From PRDV01 sp963710865 (lineage in GTDB: Bacteria; Babelota; Babeliae; Babelales; Babelaceae), in contig CAVQBR010000002.1 of NCBI GenBank assembly GCA_963710865.1, positions 1,612,001 to 1,676,000 of the forward strand: DNA of 64,000 nt, in the 5' to 3' direction. A model generated the notes under the pieces. That model made no database searches. It saw only the letters and a list, made by a program, of their open reading frames with translations, and had not been told where the DNA came from. This document shows, piece by piece, positions 25,047 to 33,988 of the stretch. Numbering within the stretch: the first letter of the stretch is position 1; each line of letters starts with the position of its first letter. Position numbers and translations under genes: made by a program.

Positions 25047-26099
25047 TCAGACAGGAAAAATTTCTCGTGTTGGATGAGTTTGGAGTGAACGGCGGGTCTG
25101 CTTATCACGCAAAAAAGTATCCCGTAAGCACTTTATGCTGAGCTTTACATACCATTCTGAATAGACCTCAAACTCAAGGGGCTCCTTGAGCCCAATCATG
25201 GTAGGAAAGTGTTCTGTATCTATAATAACCATCTTGCCCGAATCTTTTTCGATCATAAAGTTTTCAACGTGGGCATCTACCCGATTACCCACGTAATGAG
25301 CAAATTCAAGAACGGTGTCTCGATCAATTTTATTTAAAAGGCTGAATGTTTTATCACTGACAATCTCGTCAGCTATAATTCCATACGTAGCAGGAATTTC
25401 GGTGTGGTTCTCTGAAAGAGGTCCGATATGTTTACTGGTTATCGAGATCCACCGAGGCTTATCGGGCAACCAAAACCATTTGCGTGGTACATCTATGATA
25501 TCTGCCCAGTAGGGATCTTCATCGACTTTCTTCTTAATTTCCTCAAGGTTGCGAATGCGAGTAAAGCCTGACAAATGTCTATTAATTCCGCCCCCCATAC
25601 GGAAGAAGAAGCGAGGATAGAGCCCTTCAGAAAATGGCTTTACAAAGGTTTCTGGTGTTTTAATGAAAAGCTTCAGTACAAAGGGATGTTCCTTATACTT
25701 AAAAATAATAAGACCGGTCACTTTACGAAAATTAAAATCATCGCTCTTAAGCACCTTAAAATGTTTAAAGTCTGTTTTCTGCTGTGTTAGTTCAATAATC
25801 ACCTCATTTGCTAACTTTTTTAAATGAGCTCCAAGTACCGTGGTATCTGTTCTTCGGTAGACCAGTGCCTCATTTGGCAGCAAATGATCCATAAAGTATT
25901 CGCGATCAAATTTACTGAAAATAGGGTGTAATTCGAGACAATGATCTCGTAAGCAGTACGATCTGCTTGTATCATCAGACCAGCAACAATTAATCTCGGG
26001 CATATTCATATCTGGCGGTCTCCAAGGACTGCGAGCAGATATGCTTACATACCATGCGTAAACGAATAAAAGATAGATAGCAGCCTTTTTTAAAATCAT
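25047..26099 (-). CDS. Secreted kinase-like hypothetical protein
   Basis: A 350-residue protein with a hydrophobic signal (about 5-21). It has the order of motifs of a divergent protein-kinase-like fold: a Lys in a strand (FVLKLFIK, K143), then DAHVEN at 275-280 resembling the catalytic loop (D..H..N), then VIIDTEHF at 291-298 resembling the metal-binding IDxE strand of phosphotransferases. The glycine loop is not evident. This is inference from motif order only; a pseudokinase or another ATP-grasp-like fold is possible. Its stop codon directly abuts the converging dnaA stop. Confidence 0.65.
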   Translation of the reverse strand: MILKKAAIYLLFVYAWYVSISARSPWRPPDMNMPEINCCWSDDTSRSYCLRDHCLELHPIFSKFDREYFMDHLLPNEALVYRRTDTTVLGAHLKKLANEVIIELTQQKTDFKHFKVLKSDDFNFRKVTGLIIFKYKEHPFVLKLFIKTPETFVKPFSEGLYPRFFFRMGGGINRHLSGFTRIRNLEEIKKKVDEDPYWADIIDVPRKWFWLPDKPRWISITSKHIGPLSENHTEIPATYGIIADEIVSDKTFSLLNKIDRDTVLEFAHYVGNRVDAHVENFMIEKDSGKMVIIDTEHFPTMIGLKEPLEFEVYSEWYVKLSIKCLRDTFLRDKQTRRSLQTHPTREIFPV

Positions 26100-26240
26100 T
26101 GTAACCTCTCCTCTTAGCGTATACTAGCATGTTCTCTTCCTCCGGCGCAAGAGTATCGAAAAGTGGTTGATTTTTCTCTCCTTTGTTTGGTAAGATGAAG
26201 ATGTAGTTAAGAAGCGTACAAAAAAAGGGAAGGGGTACGG

Positions 26241-26774
26241 ATGAAGCAAAACGAGAATTCACCTCGTTATCAACGTTTGCTGAAATGTTTTACACAGTTA
26301 CCGCAGCAAATACTATCACTTAGTGATGTTGACAATGTTACTGAATATGTATTACATTCTTTATGTGATGAAGGATGTTTAAATTTATCAAAGGCCGCTT
26401 ACTTTATTGATAATCCAGATTTTGATTGTCTTAAAGGACTAGCGGGCTTTAATAAGGATGAAGAAATTTATACGTGTGACACCGTTTTGAATGACGAAGT
26501 TCATTTTCGAGAGCACATGGATGGTTGCGCATTTAATAAGAAAGTACGCGCAATCAACTTACCAAGTGCACGAAAACTTGTTGAAAGTCAGGATAAGTGT
26601 GTTCAACGATTAGCAACTATTTTGGGTATCCGAAATCCCATGTATCATACGTGGACCATTAAGCATGATAATTATGGTCTCTTGATATTTGAACGGGCGC
26701 CGATCGAAGATCATACACTGCAGCAAGAGTTTCTTAAGGGGCTTTCCTTACTAGGATTTTGTCCAGTAAGTTAA
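26241..26774 (+). CDS. Hypothetical cytoplasmic protein
   Basis: A 177-residue protein without signal peptide or membrane segment. AAGGGG lies upstream of the ATG. It has eight Cys spread along the chain and an alpha/beta look, and I recognise no family. It is divergent from the kinase-like gene; a GTATAC palindrome at 26119-26124 sits between them. Confidence 0.6.
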   Translation: MKQNENSPRYQRLLKCFTQLPQQILSLSDVDNVTEYVLHSLCDEGCLNLSKAAYFIDNPDFDCLKGLAGFNKDEEIYTCDTVLNDEVHFREHMDGCAFNKKVRAINLPSARKLVESQDKCVQRLATILGIRNPMYHTWTIKHDNYGLLIFERAPIEDHTLQQEFLKGLSLLGFCPVS

Positions 26775-27049
26775 GAGGAAGGAAAAATACGTTAATTCAG
26801 AGCGGAAAAAGGGTTTGAGCTGGTAATCGATACCTATGTTTTACATTGACGACTATCAGCTCACTACTTCCGCGGGAATACGTTAACGCTCTGTAAGAGT
26901 ATGTTGAAGGGGGGTTCTGTGCCCGAAGACATTTGCATGGGATCAAAGAAAGCCCATCACGATTAATTTTTTGAGAACAATACCACAATTGATAATCTGC
27001 TTAGTGCCTATTTCATGGAGCGATGCAGCGCTTACCCCCAGGGAAGCTT
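26775..27049. other. Intergenic region, no supported gene
   Basis: Only a 63-codon minus-strand frame without binding site is present. Its right end leads into the PD-(D/E)XK gene relic described next, so the stretch may be flanking debris of that dead gene. Confidence 0.4.
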
Positions 27050-27143
27050 CTAAGATTTTTGAAACTCAATAATAATACCAGGTTGATTCTTATCAAGGGA
27101 AGTAAGCATGATATCAAAGCGTTCATAACCACTGCATTCAACC
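27050..27143 (-). pseudogene. Relic of an AAA-ATPase-like/PD-(D/E)XK gene
   Basis: Read on the minus strand this stretch gives ECSGYERFDIMLTSLDKN then QPGIIIEFQKS and a stop. It matches the nuclease core of the intact neighbour (GESGLGRYDIMII ... VPGIIIEFKK). Only this core survives; no start or ATPase part is left. It points away from the intact gene at 27239, so it is not simply its duplicated end. Confidence 0.6.
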
Positions 27144-27238
27144 TATCATGAAGAAACACTCGACTGCCCACTTTTCTTGCGCTGTTGACCTTTAATGTCT
27201 ATACTGATCTTTGATAACTATTTTTGAGGATATTGCTC

Positions 27239-28954
27239 ATGAAGAAACGACTGCCAATAGGTATTTCCGATTATAAGGAACTTCGAGAAGAAAATTACTA
27301 CTACGTAGATAAAACGCTTTTGATTCGAGATATAAAGGAAAGTGGAAAAGCAGTGCTAGTAGCACGTCCACGGCGTTTTGGAAAAACTCTTAATCTTTCC
27401 ATGCTTCGCTATTTTTATGAGATTAGTGAGAATCATAACGACCTTCTGTTTTCTGATACTGAGATTTGGAAGCTTCCTGAGTATCGGACCGTACAGGGAT
27501 CTCTTCCGGTTATCTTTGTTTCCTTTAGGGAGATTATTCAAAACAACTTTGATGATATGTTGAGTAAGTTTGCAACTGTTATTGCATGGGAGTTCAAGAG
27601 GCATGCCTATATTCTTGAAGGTGATGCATTAGATGATGACGACAAAGATCTTTTTAATGCCATCAGTCGACGAAGTGCTTCTAAAGTAGATTTGGGCGGG
27701 GCAATCGAGTTTCTGATGCGTCTGCTTAACAAATATCATAAAAAGAAAGTCCTTGTATTGTTGGATGAATATGATGTGCCGGTACAGACTGCGTATATCA
27801 AAGGATTTTATGATCCGGTCATTGAATTTGTAAAAGAGCTTTTAACGGGAGCCTTCAAGGATCAAGAAGTATTGGAAAAAGGTGTTATAACCGGCAATCT
27901 TACGCTTGCAAAAGCAGGTCTATTTAGCGGTCTTAACAATCTAGATGTTTATAATATCACTCAGCCCCAGATGGCAGATAAGTTTGGCTTTACAGCAGCC
28001 GAAATAGACGCGCTACTCACTTATTATGAACTGGAAGAAAAAAGGAAAGATATCTGTGAATGGTTCGATGGTTATGCTTTTGGAGGCATACAAGGTATAT
28101 TTAATCCATGGTCGGTACTTATGTGCATAAAGAATGGGGGCGACAGTGATACTTATTGGTCAAATACCAGTGACAATCTATTATTAAAGAAGATTATAGG
28201 AGCGGCATCTCCGACTACGAAGATGGACCTTGAGCAGCTTTTTAGGGGTGAGCCGGTTATAAAACGAATAGAAGGGTCGATTGTATTTCCCGATTTGAGC
28301 GAAAAGTCAGACCTTTTCTGGAGCTTATTGCTTTATTCTGGCTACATTACTTATACCCATTTTAGAGTCAAAGATGATAAAAAGGAATGGTTTTTAGTTA
28401 TTCCCAACAAAGAAGTTAAGCAAATGCTTGCTGATTTAATCAAGGATATATTTCACGCATCGATTCTCGGAGAACAGGCTCAATTGCTTTTGAAGGCGCT
28501 TGTCCAAGGAGATGTTTCAAGCTTTTCACGTCTTCTTCAAAGTTTTATCCAAAAGAACATGAGCGCTTTTGACATAACGAATGATGAGCCGGAGAAAAGT
28601 TATCATCTTTTTGTGCTGGGTATCCTTCTTATGCTTGAAGGTGATTATGAGGTAAAATCAAATGGAGAAAGTGGCCTTGGTAGATATGATATAATGATTA
28701 TTCCTAAAAATATTCATGTGCCTGGCATTATTATTGAGTTTAAGAAAGTGTGGTCGGATTCCAAAGAGACACCAGAAACTGTTGCGCAAAAGGCTCTCGA
28801 CCAGATTCTCCTTAAGAATTACAAACAGGAGCTGACAAATAGGGGTGTTCATACAATCATCGCTTACGGAATAGCATTTGAAAGAAGAACCGTTTCCGTA
28901 AAATGTATGCGTTTAGAAAGCGGGAAAGAGCTTCCATGTAATTTGGAGTCTTGA
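27239..28954 (+). CDS. AAA-ATPase-like protein with PD-(D/E)XK nuclease domain
   Basis: A 571-residue cytoplasmic protein of the AAA-ATPase-like (PF09820) plus PD-(D/E)XK (PF08011) type. Walker A is RPRRFGKT (43-50), Walker B is VLVLLDEYD (near 175-183). The C-terminal nuclease core has D484 in GRYDIMI and E500/K502 in IIIEFKK. I start at the ATG at 27239; the frame is open 5 codons further up only through a TTG. Such proteins are multi-copy in many symbiont and Bacteroidetes genomes and their function is not settled. A close paralogue is at 62008 and a more distant one at 48739. Confidence 0.88.
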   Translation: MKKRLPIGISDYKELREENYYYVDKTLLIRDIKESGKAVLVARPRRFGKTLNLSMLRYFYEISENHNDLLFSDTEIWKLPEYRTVQGSLPVIFVSFREIIQNNFDDMLSKFATVIAWEFKRHAYILEGDALDDDDKDLFNAISRRSASKVDLGGAIEFLMRLLNKYHKKKVLVLLDEYDVPVQTAYIKGFYDPVIEFVKELLTGAFKDQEVLEKGVITGNLTLAKAGLFSGLNNLDVYNITQPQMADKFGFTAAEIDALLTYYELEEKRKDICEWFDGYAFGGIQGIFNPWSVLMCIKNGGDSDTYWSNTSDNLLLKKIIGAASPTTKMDLEQLFRGEPVIKRIEGSIVFPDLSEKSDLFWSLLLYSGYITYTHFRVKDDKKEWFLVIPNKEVKQMLADLIKDIFHASILGEQAQLLLKALVQGDVSSFSRLLQSFIQKNMSAFDITNDEPEKSYHLFVLGILLMLEGDYEVKSNGESGLGRYDIMIIPKNIHVPGIIIEFKKVWSDSKETPETVAQKALDQILLKNYKQELTNRGVHTIIAYGIAFERRTVSVKCMRLESGKELPCNLES

Positions 28955-29223
28955 GAGAAGGTCGACAAATTGGAGCTTATCATGAATTAGACTATAGATA
29001 TTTATATGATAAGTCTGGTCGAAAATCGCTTAGCTTGAAAAGCTCCGTTAAACCTTGTGGCAATGAGAGGTTACATATGGACCCGCGAGAATCTAAGATA
29101 AAGTTGTTCTGTAAATCATTCATGAGTACCACACTATATAAAACCTTATCCATTTAATGCCTTCAGAGACATCTAAAACATAGATGCCCAAGGATATCAT
29201 CGTCTATTCGCCTTGAAAGCCCC

Positions 29224-29913
29224 TTATATTTCAATTGCAATAGGGTCTGCAGTGCTCAATAGAGCAGCTATTTTCATATGGCCCTTGTATTGGGCGATAG
29301 CCTGAGGTAAAACTCCATAAACTTGCTGCATCTTATCTGCGCCTGAGGCTAATAAAATTGTTACTACTTCAAAATGACCATTTTGAGACGCTAAGTACAA
29401 TGATGTGCAACCTGCTCTGTCAGCTGCGTCAACATCGGCTCCCGCAGTTAATAGCAGTTTAACTATTTCAGGATGACCGGCTGAAGATGCTTCATGCAAC
29501 AGCGTCCAACCATCCCCTAGCGTTATAGTGGCCCCTCCGCCTAACAACAACTTAACGATATCTGTATAACCCTTTCGGACAGCTAGGTGTATTGGCGTCA
29601 AGCGATACTGATTCATAACATTTACCTCTGTCTTATTTTCTACCAACAGCCTCACTAACTCTGTATGACCGCCTGAAGCAGCTAGATCTATTAATGTACG
29701 GCCATATTTGCTGACAGCTGCTTTTTCAGCATCATCCAATAACTCTTGAACTGGCCAGAGATCACTTTTTATCAAAACATTTATAAACTCACAATACTTT
29801 TGTGGATCAGCAAGAGCTGCTTCAATTCTATCTTCAAAACTTCCAGCGATTCTAATCATTCCATCGATCCAAACTACGTTTAATAAAGCAAACAAACTTA
29901 ATATTAGTTTCAT
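29224..29913 (-). CDS. Small secreted ankyrin-repeat protein
   Basis: A 229-residue protein with a signal peptide (MKLILSLFALLNVVWIDGM) and five ankyrin repeats between about 50 and 220 (TLIDLAASGGHTELVRLLVE and similar). AAGGAAG lies 5 nt before the ATG. Repeats are regular, so a compact solenoid is likely. It stands alone between the AAA/PD-(D/E)XK gene and pgk. Confidence 0.85.
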   Translation of the reverse strand: MKLILSLFALLNVVWIDGMIRIAGSFEDRIEAALADPQKYCEFINVLIKSDLWPVQELLDDAEKAAVSKYGRTLIDLAASGGHTELVRLLVENKTEVNVMNQYRLTPIHLAVRKGYTDIVKLLLGGGATITLGDGWTLLHEASSAGHPEIVKLLLTAGADVDAADRAGCTSLYLASQNGHFEVVTILLASGADKMQQVYGVLPQAIAQYKGHMKIAALLSTADPIAIEI

Positions 29914-30115
29914 CTAAACTTCCTTTCTGAAAAATTTCACATGCCTTTAACTATAGTTAACTCTAGTTTTCCCCAAACATTAAGTCAATTATTTGAGATG
30001 GAGAACCTGTAAAAAATCCTGACATGAATCGGTCGTGTCCACCGATTCTAATTCAAGAAGAAGCCGATAGGTCCGTAAGAGCCTTCAAGCTGGTGCATAG
30101 ATTTTTTATAAAATA

Positions 30116-30145
30116 TTGCAATCTGTAAACTTTTTATGGTACTAT
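30116..30145 (+). promoter_or_regulatory. Sigma70-type promoter for a 44-codon gene
   Basis: TTGCAA at 30116-30121, 18-bp spacer, TACTAT at 30140-30145, 24 nt before the start codon of the small gene. Confidence 0.5.
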
Positions 30146-30168
30146 GAAAGTAAAGGTAAGGAGTAGTG

Positions 30169-30303
30169 ATGAAGTTAAAAAAACGATTGGAATTTCACCC
30201 GAAGAAGGTTCATATAGGCAAGTATCTGAAGGAACTCTCCGAAAATCATCCCAAAGGTGATCGATACGGAAAACGATGGTTCCCTTATACTAAATCTAAG
30301 TAA
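30169..30303 (+). CDS. Small basic protein, 44 residues
   Basis: ATG at 30169 with AAGGAG 5 nt upstream and a promoter just before it. The product begins MKLKKRLEFHPKKVHIGKYL and continues with a second basic, aromatic half (DRYGKRWFPYTKSK). It is about one third Lys/Arg/His with no signal peptide, suggesting RNA or ribosome binding, but it matches no small ribosomal protein I know. Its last 19 bases overlap the converging pgk end. Confidence 0.55.
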   Translation: MKLKKRLEFHPKKVHIGKYLKELSENHPKGDRYGKRWFPYTKSK

Positions 30304-31445
30304 GATAAAGCCGGCAATGTTCCATGGCTAAGGAAATAAAGTACTGAGCCACCGCCTGTAGAACAGAAGGAAAAGGAACATTCAAGGTTATAATGATATA
30401 CTGCTGCAATCGAATCCCCCCCGCCAATCATGCTAAAAGCATTCGATTGCGCGATCGAATGCAGCAGTGTGTAAAATGGTTTCATAGTACTGGGATGATC
30501 CATAAATCCCATGGCTCCATTTAAAAAGATTGTCTGAGCATCTTTCAGCACGTTTCTATACAATTCAAGAGAGGCCGGTCCTACTGCAATACCCATCCCA
30601 TTATGAGGTAGGGTGGTTGTGGTACTAAGAGGGCCATCGAAAGAATCTTCTGCTACCGTATAATCGAGGGGAAGTATGAGTCGAGCTCGTGAATTTTTTG
30701 CCTTTTCTAGAATCCTCTGAGCCACGGGGATAAGATCCATAGCAACTAAGGAACGTCCAACTTCGATCCCTTGTGCCTTGAGAAGCGTAAATGCGAGCGC
30801 AGGCAGGACAATGATAGTATCTGCCGTATCAAGAAGATACTCAATAAACAGTAATTTATCTTTTTTTCCACCTCCCATAATGACTATGTACGGGCGCTGT
30901 GGCGTACGAAGCTTGGCCAGCTCTCTCAGTTCCCGCTCAACAAGAAGGCCAATCGTTTTAGCTTCGCGCGTGTAGAGCTCGGGTAAGAGGGTAATTGAGG
31001 TGTCGCTCCGGTGTAAAAGGGCGAAGGCATCATTTATGTAATAGTCGGCCAAATGACGTAATTTTTGGGCAAATGCGAGGGAGGGAGTCTCCTCCCCTTC
31101 ATAAAACCTTAAATTCTCAAGAAGCAAAATCGAGCCATGTGCAAGCTCGTCCTTTTTTTCGCGAGCCTCGTCGAGCGTTGCCCATTCAATAGGGTAGCCG
31201 TGCTTTACAAACCATGGCAGTAAGTGAGTAGTAGAGAGGGTGCTCTCCCATCCCTGAGGCCTTCCAATGTGAGTAGCCAGGATAATCCGTGCTCCTTTTT
31301 CAATAAGGAGGTCAAGTGTAGGAATGAGTGCTCGCAAGCGAAAGTCACTGGTAATGGTACCATTATCCAATGGCACATTAAGATCTGCGCGAAGAAAAAC
31401 GAAGCGACCATTAAGGTCTGCGCTGGGCACCTGAGAGTAGAACAT
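30285..31445 (-). CDS. pgk: Phosphoglycerate kinase
   Basis: Glycolytic enzyme interconverting 1,3-bisphosphoglycerate + ADP and 3-phosphoglycerate + ATP. N-domain FLRADLNVPLDNG and the HIGRP substrate loop, hinge region, then nucleotide-domain motifs IVIMGGGKKDKL and SMIGGGDSIAAV near the C-terminus. I start at the ATG at 31445, preceded by AAGGA 5 nt away, giving MFYSQVPSADLNGRFVFLRA (386 residues, the normal length); the frame is open 30 codons further up but that extension runs into the next gene and is unlike any PGK. It follows the LolC/E-type gene by 64 nt on the same strand. Confidence 0.96.
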   Translation of the reverse strand: MFYSQVPSADLNGRFVFLRADLNVPLDNGTITSDFRLRALIPTLDLLIEKGARIILATHIGRPQGWESTLSTTHLLPWFVKHGYPIEWATLDEAREKKDELAHGSILLLENLRFYEGEETPSLAFAQKLRHLADYYINDAFALLHRSDTSITLLPELYTREAKTIGLLVERELRELAKLRTPQRPYIVIMGGGKKDKLLFIEYLLDTADTIIVLPALAFTLLKAQGIEVGRSLVAMDLIPVAQRILEKAKNSRARLILPLDYTVAEDSFDGPLSTTTTLPHNGMGIAVGPASLELYRNVLKDAQTIFLNGAMGFMDHPSTMKPFYTLLHSIAQSNAFSMIGGGDSIAAVYHYNLECSFSFCSTGGGSVLYFLSHGTLPALSYLDLV

Positions 31446-31509
31446 AGTATCCTTACACATGGGTTTCTTAGGTACAAGTGTATCAGGTTTGGGGAGGAAA
31501 ACGCTAGAA

Positions 31510-32727
31510 TTACTGGGGAAGTCCCTTGAGAACACTGGCGATATTCATCGATTTAATTTTTTGTATGGGAAGGAGAGCGGCACAGAGGCTTACAAAGAGA
31601 GCAAGCAGTACTACTGAGATTATGATACGACCATCTAATACAGCTGGTAGATGGGTTACGTAGTACACATCAGGAAGACGAATAAAAGGAAACACATGGA
31701 GCAGCCAAGTAGCAATGGATGCGACGAGAATCCCACAGAATGTAGCACAGAGGGTGAGACAGGTTGAAAGAAGTATAAATACCGTCATAAGATCGGAATT
31801 ACTCATACCCATGGCTTTTAAGAGGGCTATATCATTTCTCTTTTGAGTAGCATACATAAAAAGAAGAGAGATAATATTGAGGCTTGCGACAAGCGTAACA
31901 AGGGCGAGAATGAAGAACATTGCGTATTTTTCAAGAGTGAGGGCTGATACGAGTGGCGGATATAAGTCCTGCCAAGAGAATACATCAAGGTGAAACCGAT
32001 GTGCAAGAGCAGCACGAACAGCCTTTTCTTTGCTTGGATCTTTAAGTTTTATCGTAACTTGGGTAACCTTCGCTCCATACCATTTCTGGGCAAAGGTGAG
32101 AGAGGTAAGTACAATGTGCTCATCAAAGTCATGAATTCCTGTCTTGAACAAGCCGCCTACTTTTACATCTTGCTCCTCAAGGCACACTTTATTTGTCGAC
32201 TCATCCTGTTGTGGATAGACTAAAGTCAACGTATCTCCAACTCGTAAACGCAACCGTTCTGCCAGAAGCTCTCCAATCAGAATAGTATCCTCTTCTAAAG
32301 ACTCCCAAGACCCTGCTGTAATCATCTGCTTGAGGCTACTTACGTGTGGTTCTGCACGAGGATCAACAGCTTTTAAAAGACCTATCTGTGTTTCATGGGG
32401 CTCAACAGCTCTATTTTGCACTACAAGTTGAGTATGGCTTGTGGGGCTGACAGCACAGATAGAATCTGCATAGTCTGAGGCGATAACCTTGCGTACCTTT
32501 TCGTAGTTGATTGCCTTATCATGCGCATTCATAGTCAAATCGGCATGAATCCCTTGCAGCTTTTTATAGGTAGCTTTTTCAAAACCATTCATAATGGCCG
32601 CTACAAGAGTAAGCGCACCGGTCCCCAAAGCAATGCTCAAAAAGCAGATTTTCACCATAGTAGAGATAGCGCTCTCTGATCGAGATGCTTTTAAAAAGCG
32701 CCAGGCAAGTAAGAGTCTAAAAGGCAT
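31510..32727 (-). CDS. LolC/LolE-type ABC permease
   Basis: A 405-residue inner-membrane protein with the FtsX-like permease layout: one helix at about 22-45, a large periplasmic domain (50-265), then three helices (270-295, 315-345, 375-395). Start motif LLAWRFLKASRSESAISTM is typical of the LolC/E lipoprotein-release permease, which extracts lipoproteins for the outer membrane together with LolD. No lolD is next to it. It shares a short promoter region with the divergent rpiB gene. Confidence 0.88.
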   Translation of the reverse strand: MPFRLLLAWRFLKASRSESAISTMVKICFLSIALGTGALTLVAAIMNGFEKATYKKLQGIHADLTMNAHDKAINYEKVRKVIASDYADSICAVSPTSHTQLVVQNRAVEPHETQIGLLKAVDPRAEPHVSSLKQMITAGSWESLEEDTILIGELLAERLRLRVGDTLTLVYPQQDESTNKVCLEEQDVKVGGLFKTGIHDFDEHIVLTSLTFAQKWYGAKVTQVTIKLKDPSKEKAVRAALAHRFHLDVFSWQDLYPPLVSALTLEKYAMFFILALVTLVASLNIISLLFMYATQKRNDIALLKAMGMSNSDLMTVFILLSTCLTLCATFCGILVASIATWLLHVFPFIRLPDVYYVTHLPAVLDGRIIISVVLLALFVSLCAALLPIQKIKSMNIASVLKGLPQ

Positions 32728-32766
32728 AGAATATTCCAGTAACTATTGCTCTTTCCCATGTATGTC

Positions 32767-32780
32767 TCTAGTATACTAGA
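32767..32780. promoter_or_regulatory. Palindromic shared -10 between divergent genes
   Basis: TCTAGTATACTAGA is a perfect 14-bp palindrome midway between the LolC/E-type gene (minus) and rpiB (plus). TATACT can be read as a -10 on both strands, so the two promoters would overlap and compete. No good -35 is seen for either. Confidence 0.5.
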
Positions 32781-32808
32781 AAAGAACAACTTTTCTAAGG
32801 AAAATACT

Positions 32809-33276
32809 ATGAACTATCGAATTGCAATAGGGGTCGATCACCGCGGCTTCGAGTTAAAAACAGTACTAGTGAAAGAACTACTCGATCGAGTTACCTGGAT
32901 CGATGTAGGAACATTTTCCGCAGAACGAACCGATTATCCACCTTTTGCTCAGAAGGTCGTACATCTTATTCAATCGGGCGAAGCTGACCTTGGAGTACTC
33001 GCCTGTGGCTCAGGAGTCGGTATCGCTATCGCAGCAAATAGGTATCCACATATCTATGCCGGAGTTGCATGGAATGAGGCAGTCGCACGTAGTGCAAAAG
33101 AGGATGATAACGTAAATATACTCGTACTACCAGCAGACTTCATATCAGATCAGGCAATGCTTCTTGTAAAAGCGTGGCTTGGCGCAGAGTTCAAGGGAGG
33201 GCGGTACCAAAAGCGTTTAGAGATGATTGATCGTAAAAATGGGGAAGAGTGTAACCTCTTCCCCACACATTCGTAA
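32809..33276 (+). CDS. rpiB: Ribose-5-phosphate isomerase B
   Basis: Interconverts ribose-5-phosphate and ribulose-5-phosphate. 155 residues from the ATG at 32809 (AAGGA 7 nt upstream; an upstream in-frame start adds 21 non-homologous residues). GVDHRGF holds D10/H11, the catalytic Cys is C66 in VLACGSGVG, and NEAVARSAKEDDNVNILVLPA is the family's conserved C-terminal block (positions about 95-115). Length is typical. Confidence 0.94.
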   Translation: MNYRIAIGVDHRGFELKTVLVKELLDRVTWIDVGTFSAERTDYPPFAQKVVHLIQSGEADLGVLACGSGVGIAIAANRYPHIYAGVAWNEAVARSAKEDDNVNILVLPADFISDQAMLLVKAWLGAEFKGGRYQKRLEMIDRKNGEECNLFPTHS

Positions 33277-33280
33277 TTCG

Positions 33281-33907
33281 TTACGCTGCAGAAACTTCTT
33301 CTACAGGGAGTAAGTCAATATATGTTTTGATAGCTTCAGCTTTTTTCAGATTGTCTTTAGTTTTATGGCCTCCAAAAGCTTTCACGAGATCACCAAGTCC
33401 CTTAACGGTAGCTCCAGCGCCTAGCAAGAGACCCGCGCATCCTTTCCATTCGCTCTTCCAGCTCTTAGCATGATCCACTGTAGCGGCCAATGCAGGATCG
33501 ACTTTAGCTTTATCCGCACTATCATGCTTCTCAATGCATTCTTTATAATAGTGGGAAACAGCAAAGCCATAGGCACTATACATAAAAGCAAGTATACCTC
33601 CAGCAGCCAGAAGTGTTCCACCAGCAAGGCTATAGCACTCTGATTCATCAAGATCAGAAATGATGGACCCAATTGATCTTGATTCATGAGCTAATTTACA
33701 CTGCGTTACCTGCTCATTTGCTAGCTGAACATATTCATCCTTCTGTGATTGAGTAAGCTTCGAGTTGCTCAGATGAGCATGATGTATAAGCCATTGTACC
33801 GTCTTTACATCATGTTTTTCTATCGCTTTCTTTAGAGGATCGCACTGTGTTTGACCGAAAATAATGGCCGAAACAACCATGGTGATCAAGGTAAGTTTTC
33901 TGTTCAT
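33281..33907 (-). CDS. Secreted or membrane hypothetical protein with one ankyrin-like motif
   Basis: A 208-residue protein with a signal peptide (to about residue 20), an isolated ankyrin-like helix pair (LKKAIEKHDVKTVQWLIHHA, 25-44), a helical segment, and two glycine-rich hydrophobic stretches (92-117 and 156-175) likely to be membrane hairpins. It converges with rpiB (gap 4 nt) and lies downstream of the FtsH-like gene on the same strand. Function unknown. Confidence 0.7.
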   Translation of the reverse strand: MNRKLTLITMVVSAIIFGQTQCDPLKKAIEKHDVKTVQWLIHHAHLSNSKLTQSQKDEYVQLANEQVTQCKLAHESRSIGSIISDLDESECYSLAGGTLLAAGGILAFMYSAYGFAVSHYYKECIEKHDSADKAKVDPALAATVDHAKSWKSEWKGCAGLLLGAGATVKGLGDLVKAFGGHKTKDNLKKAEAIKTYIDLLPVEEVSAA

Positions 33908-33988
33908 AAGTATTCCTCTATGAAGGGTTGTAAAATATAACGACTTAATTATAACCTAGATTTACTCTAATTCAAAATTATTTTTTGC

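Noticed and set aside
26241..26774. C-terminal CPVS as a third CaaX box
   Set aside because: The protein has no signal peptide, Pro at the first aliphatic position is poor, and there are no upstream Cys as in the true pair.
28951..29157. 68-codon frame after the AAA/PD-(D/E)XK gene
   Set aside because: It overlaps the preceding stop codon, has no ribosome binding site, no signal peptide and no recognisable composition.
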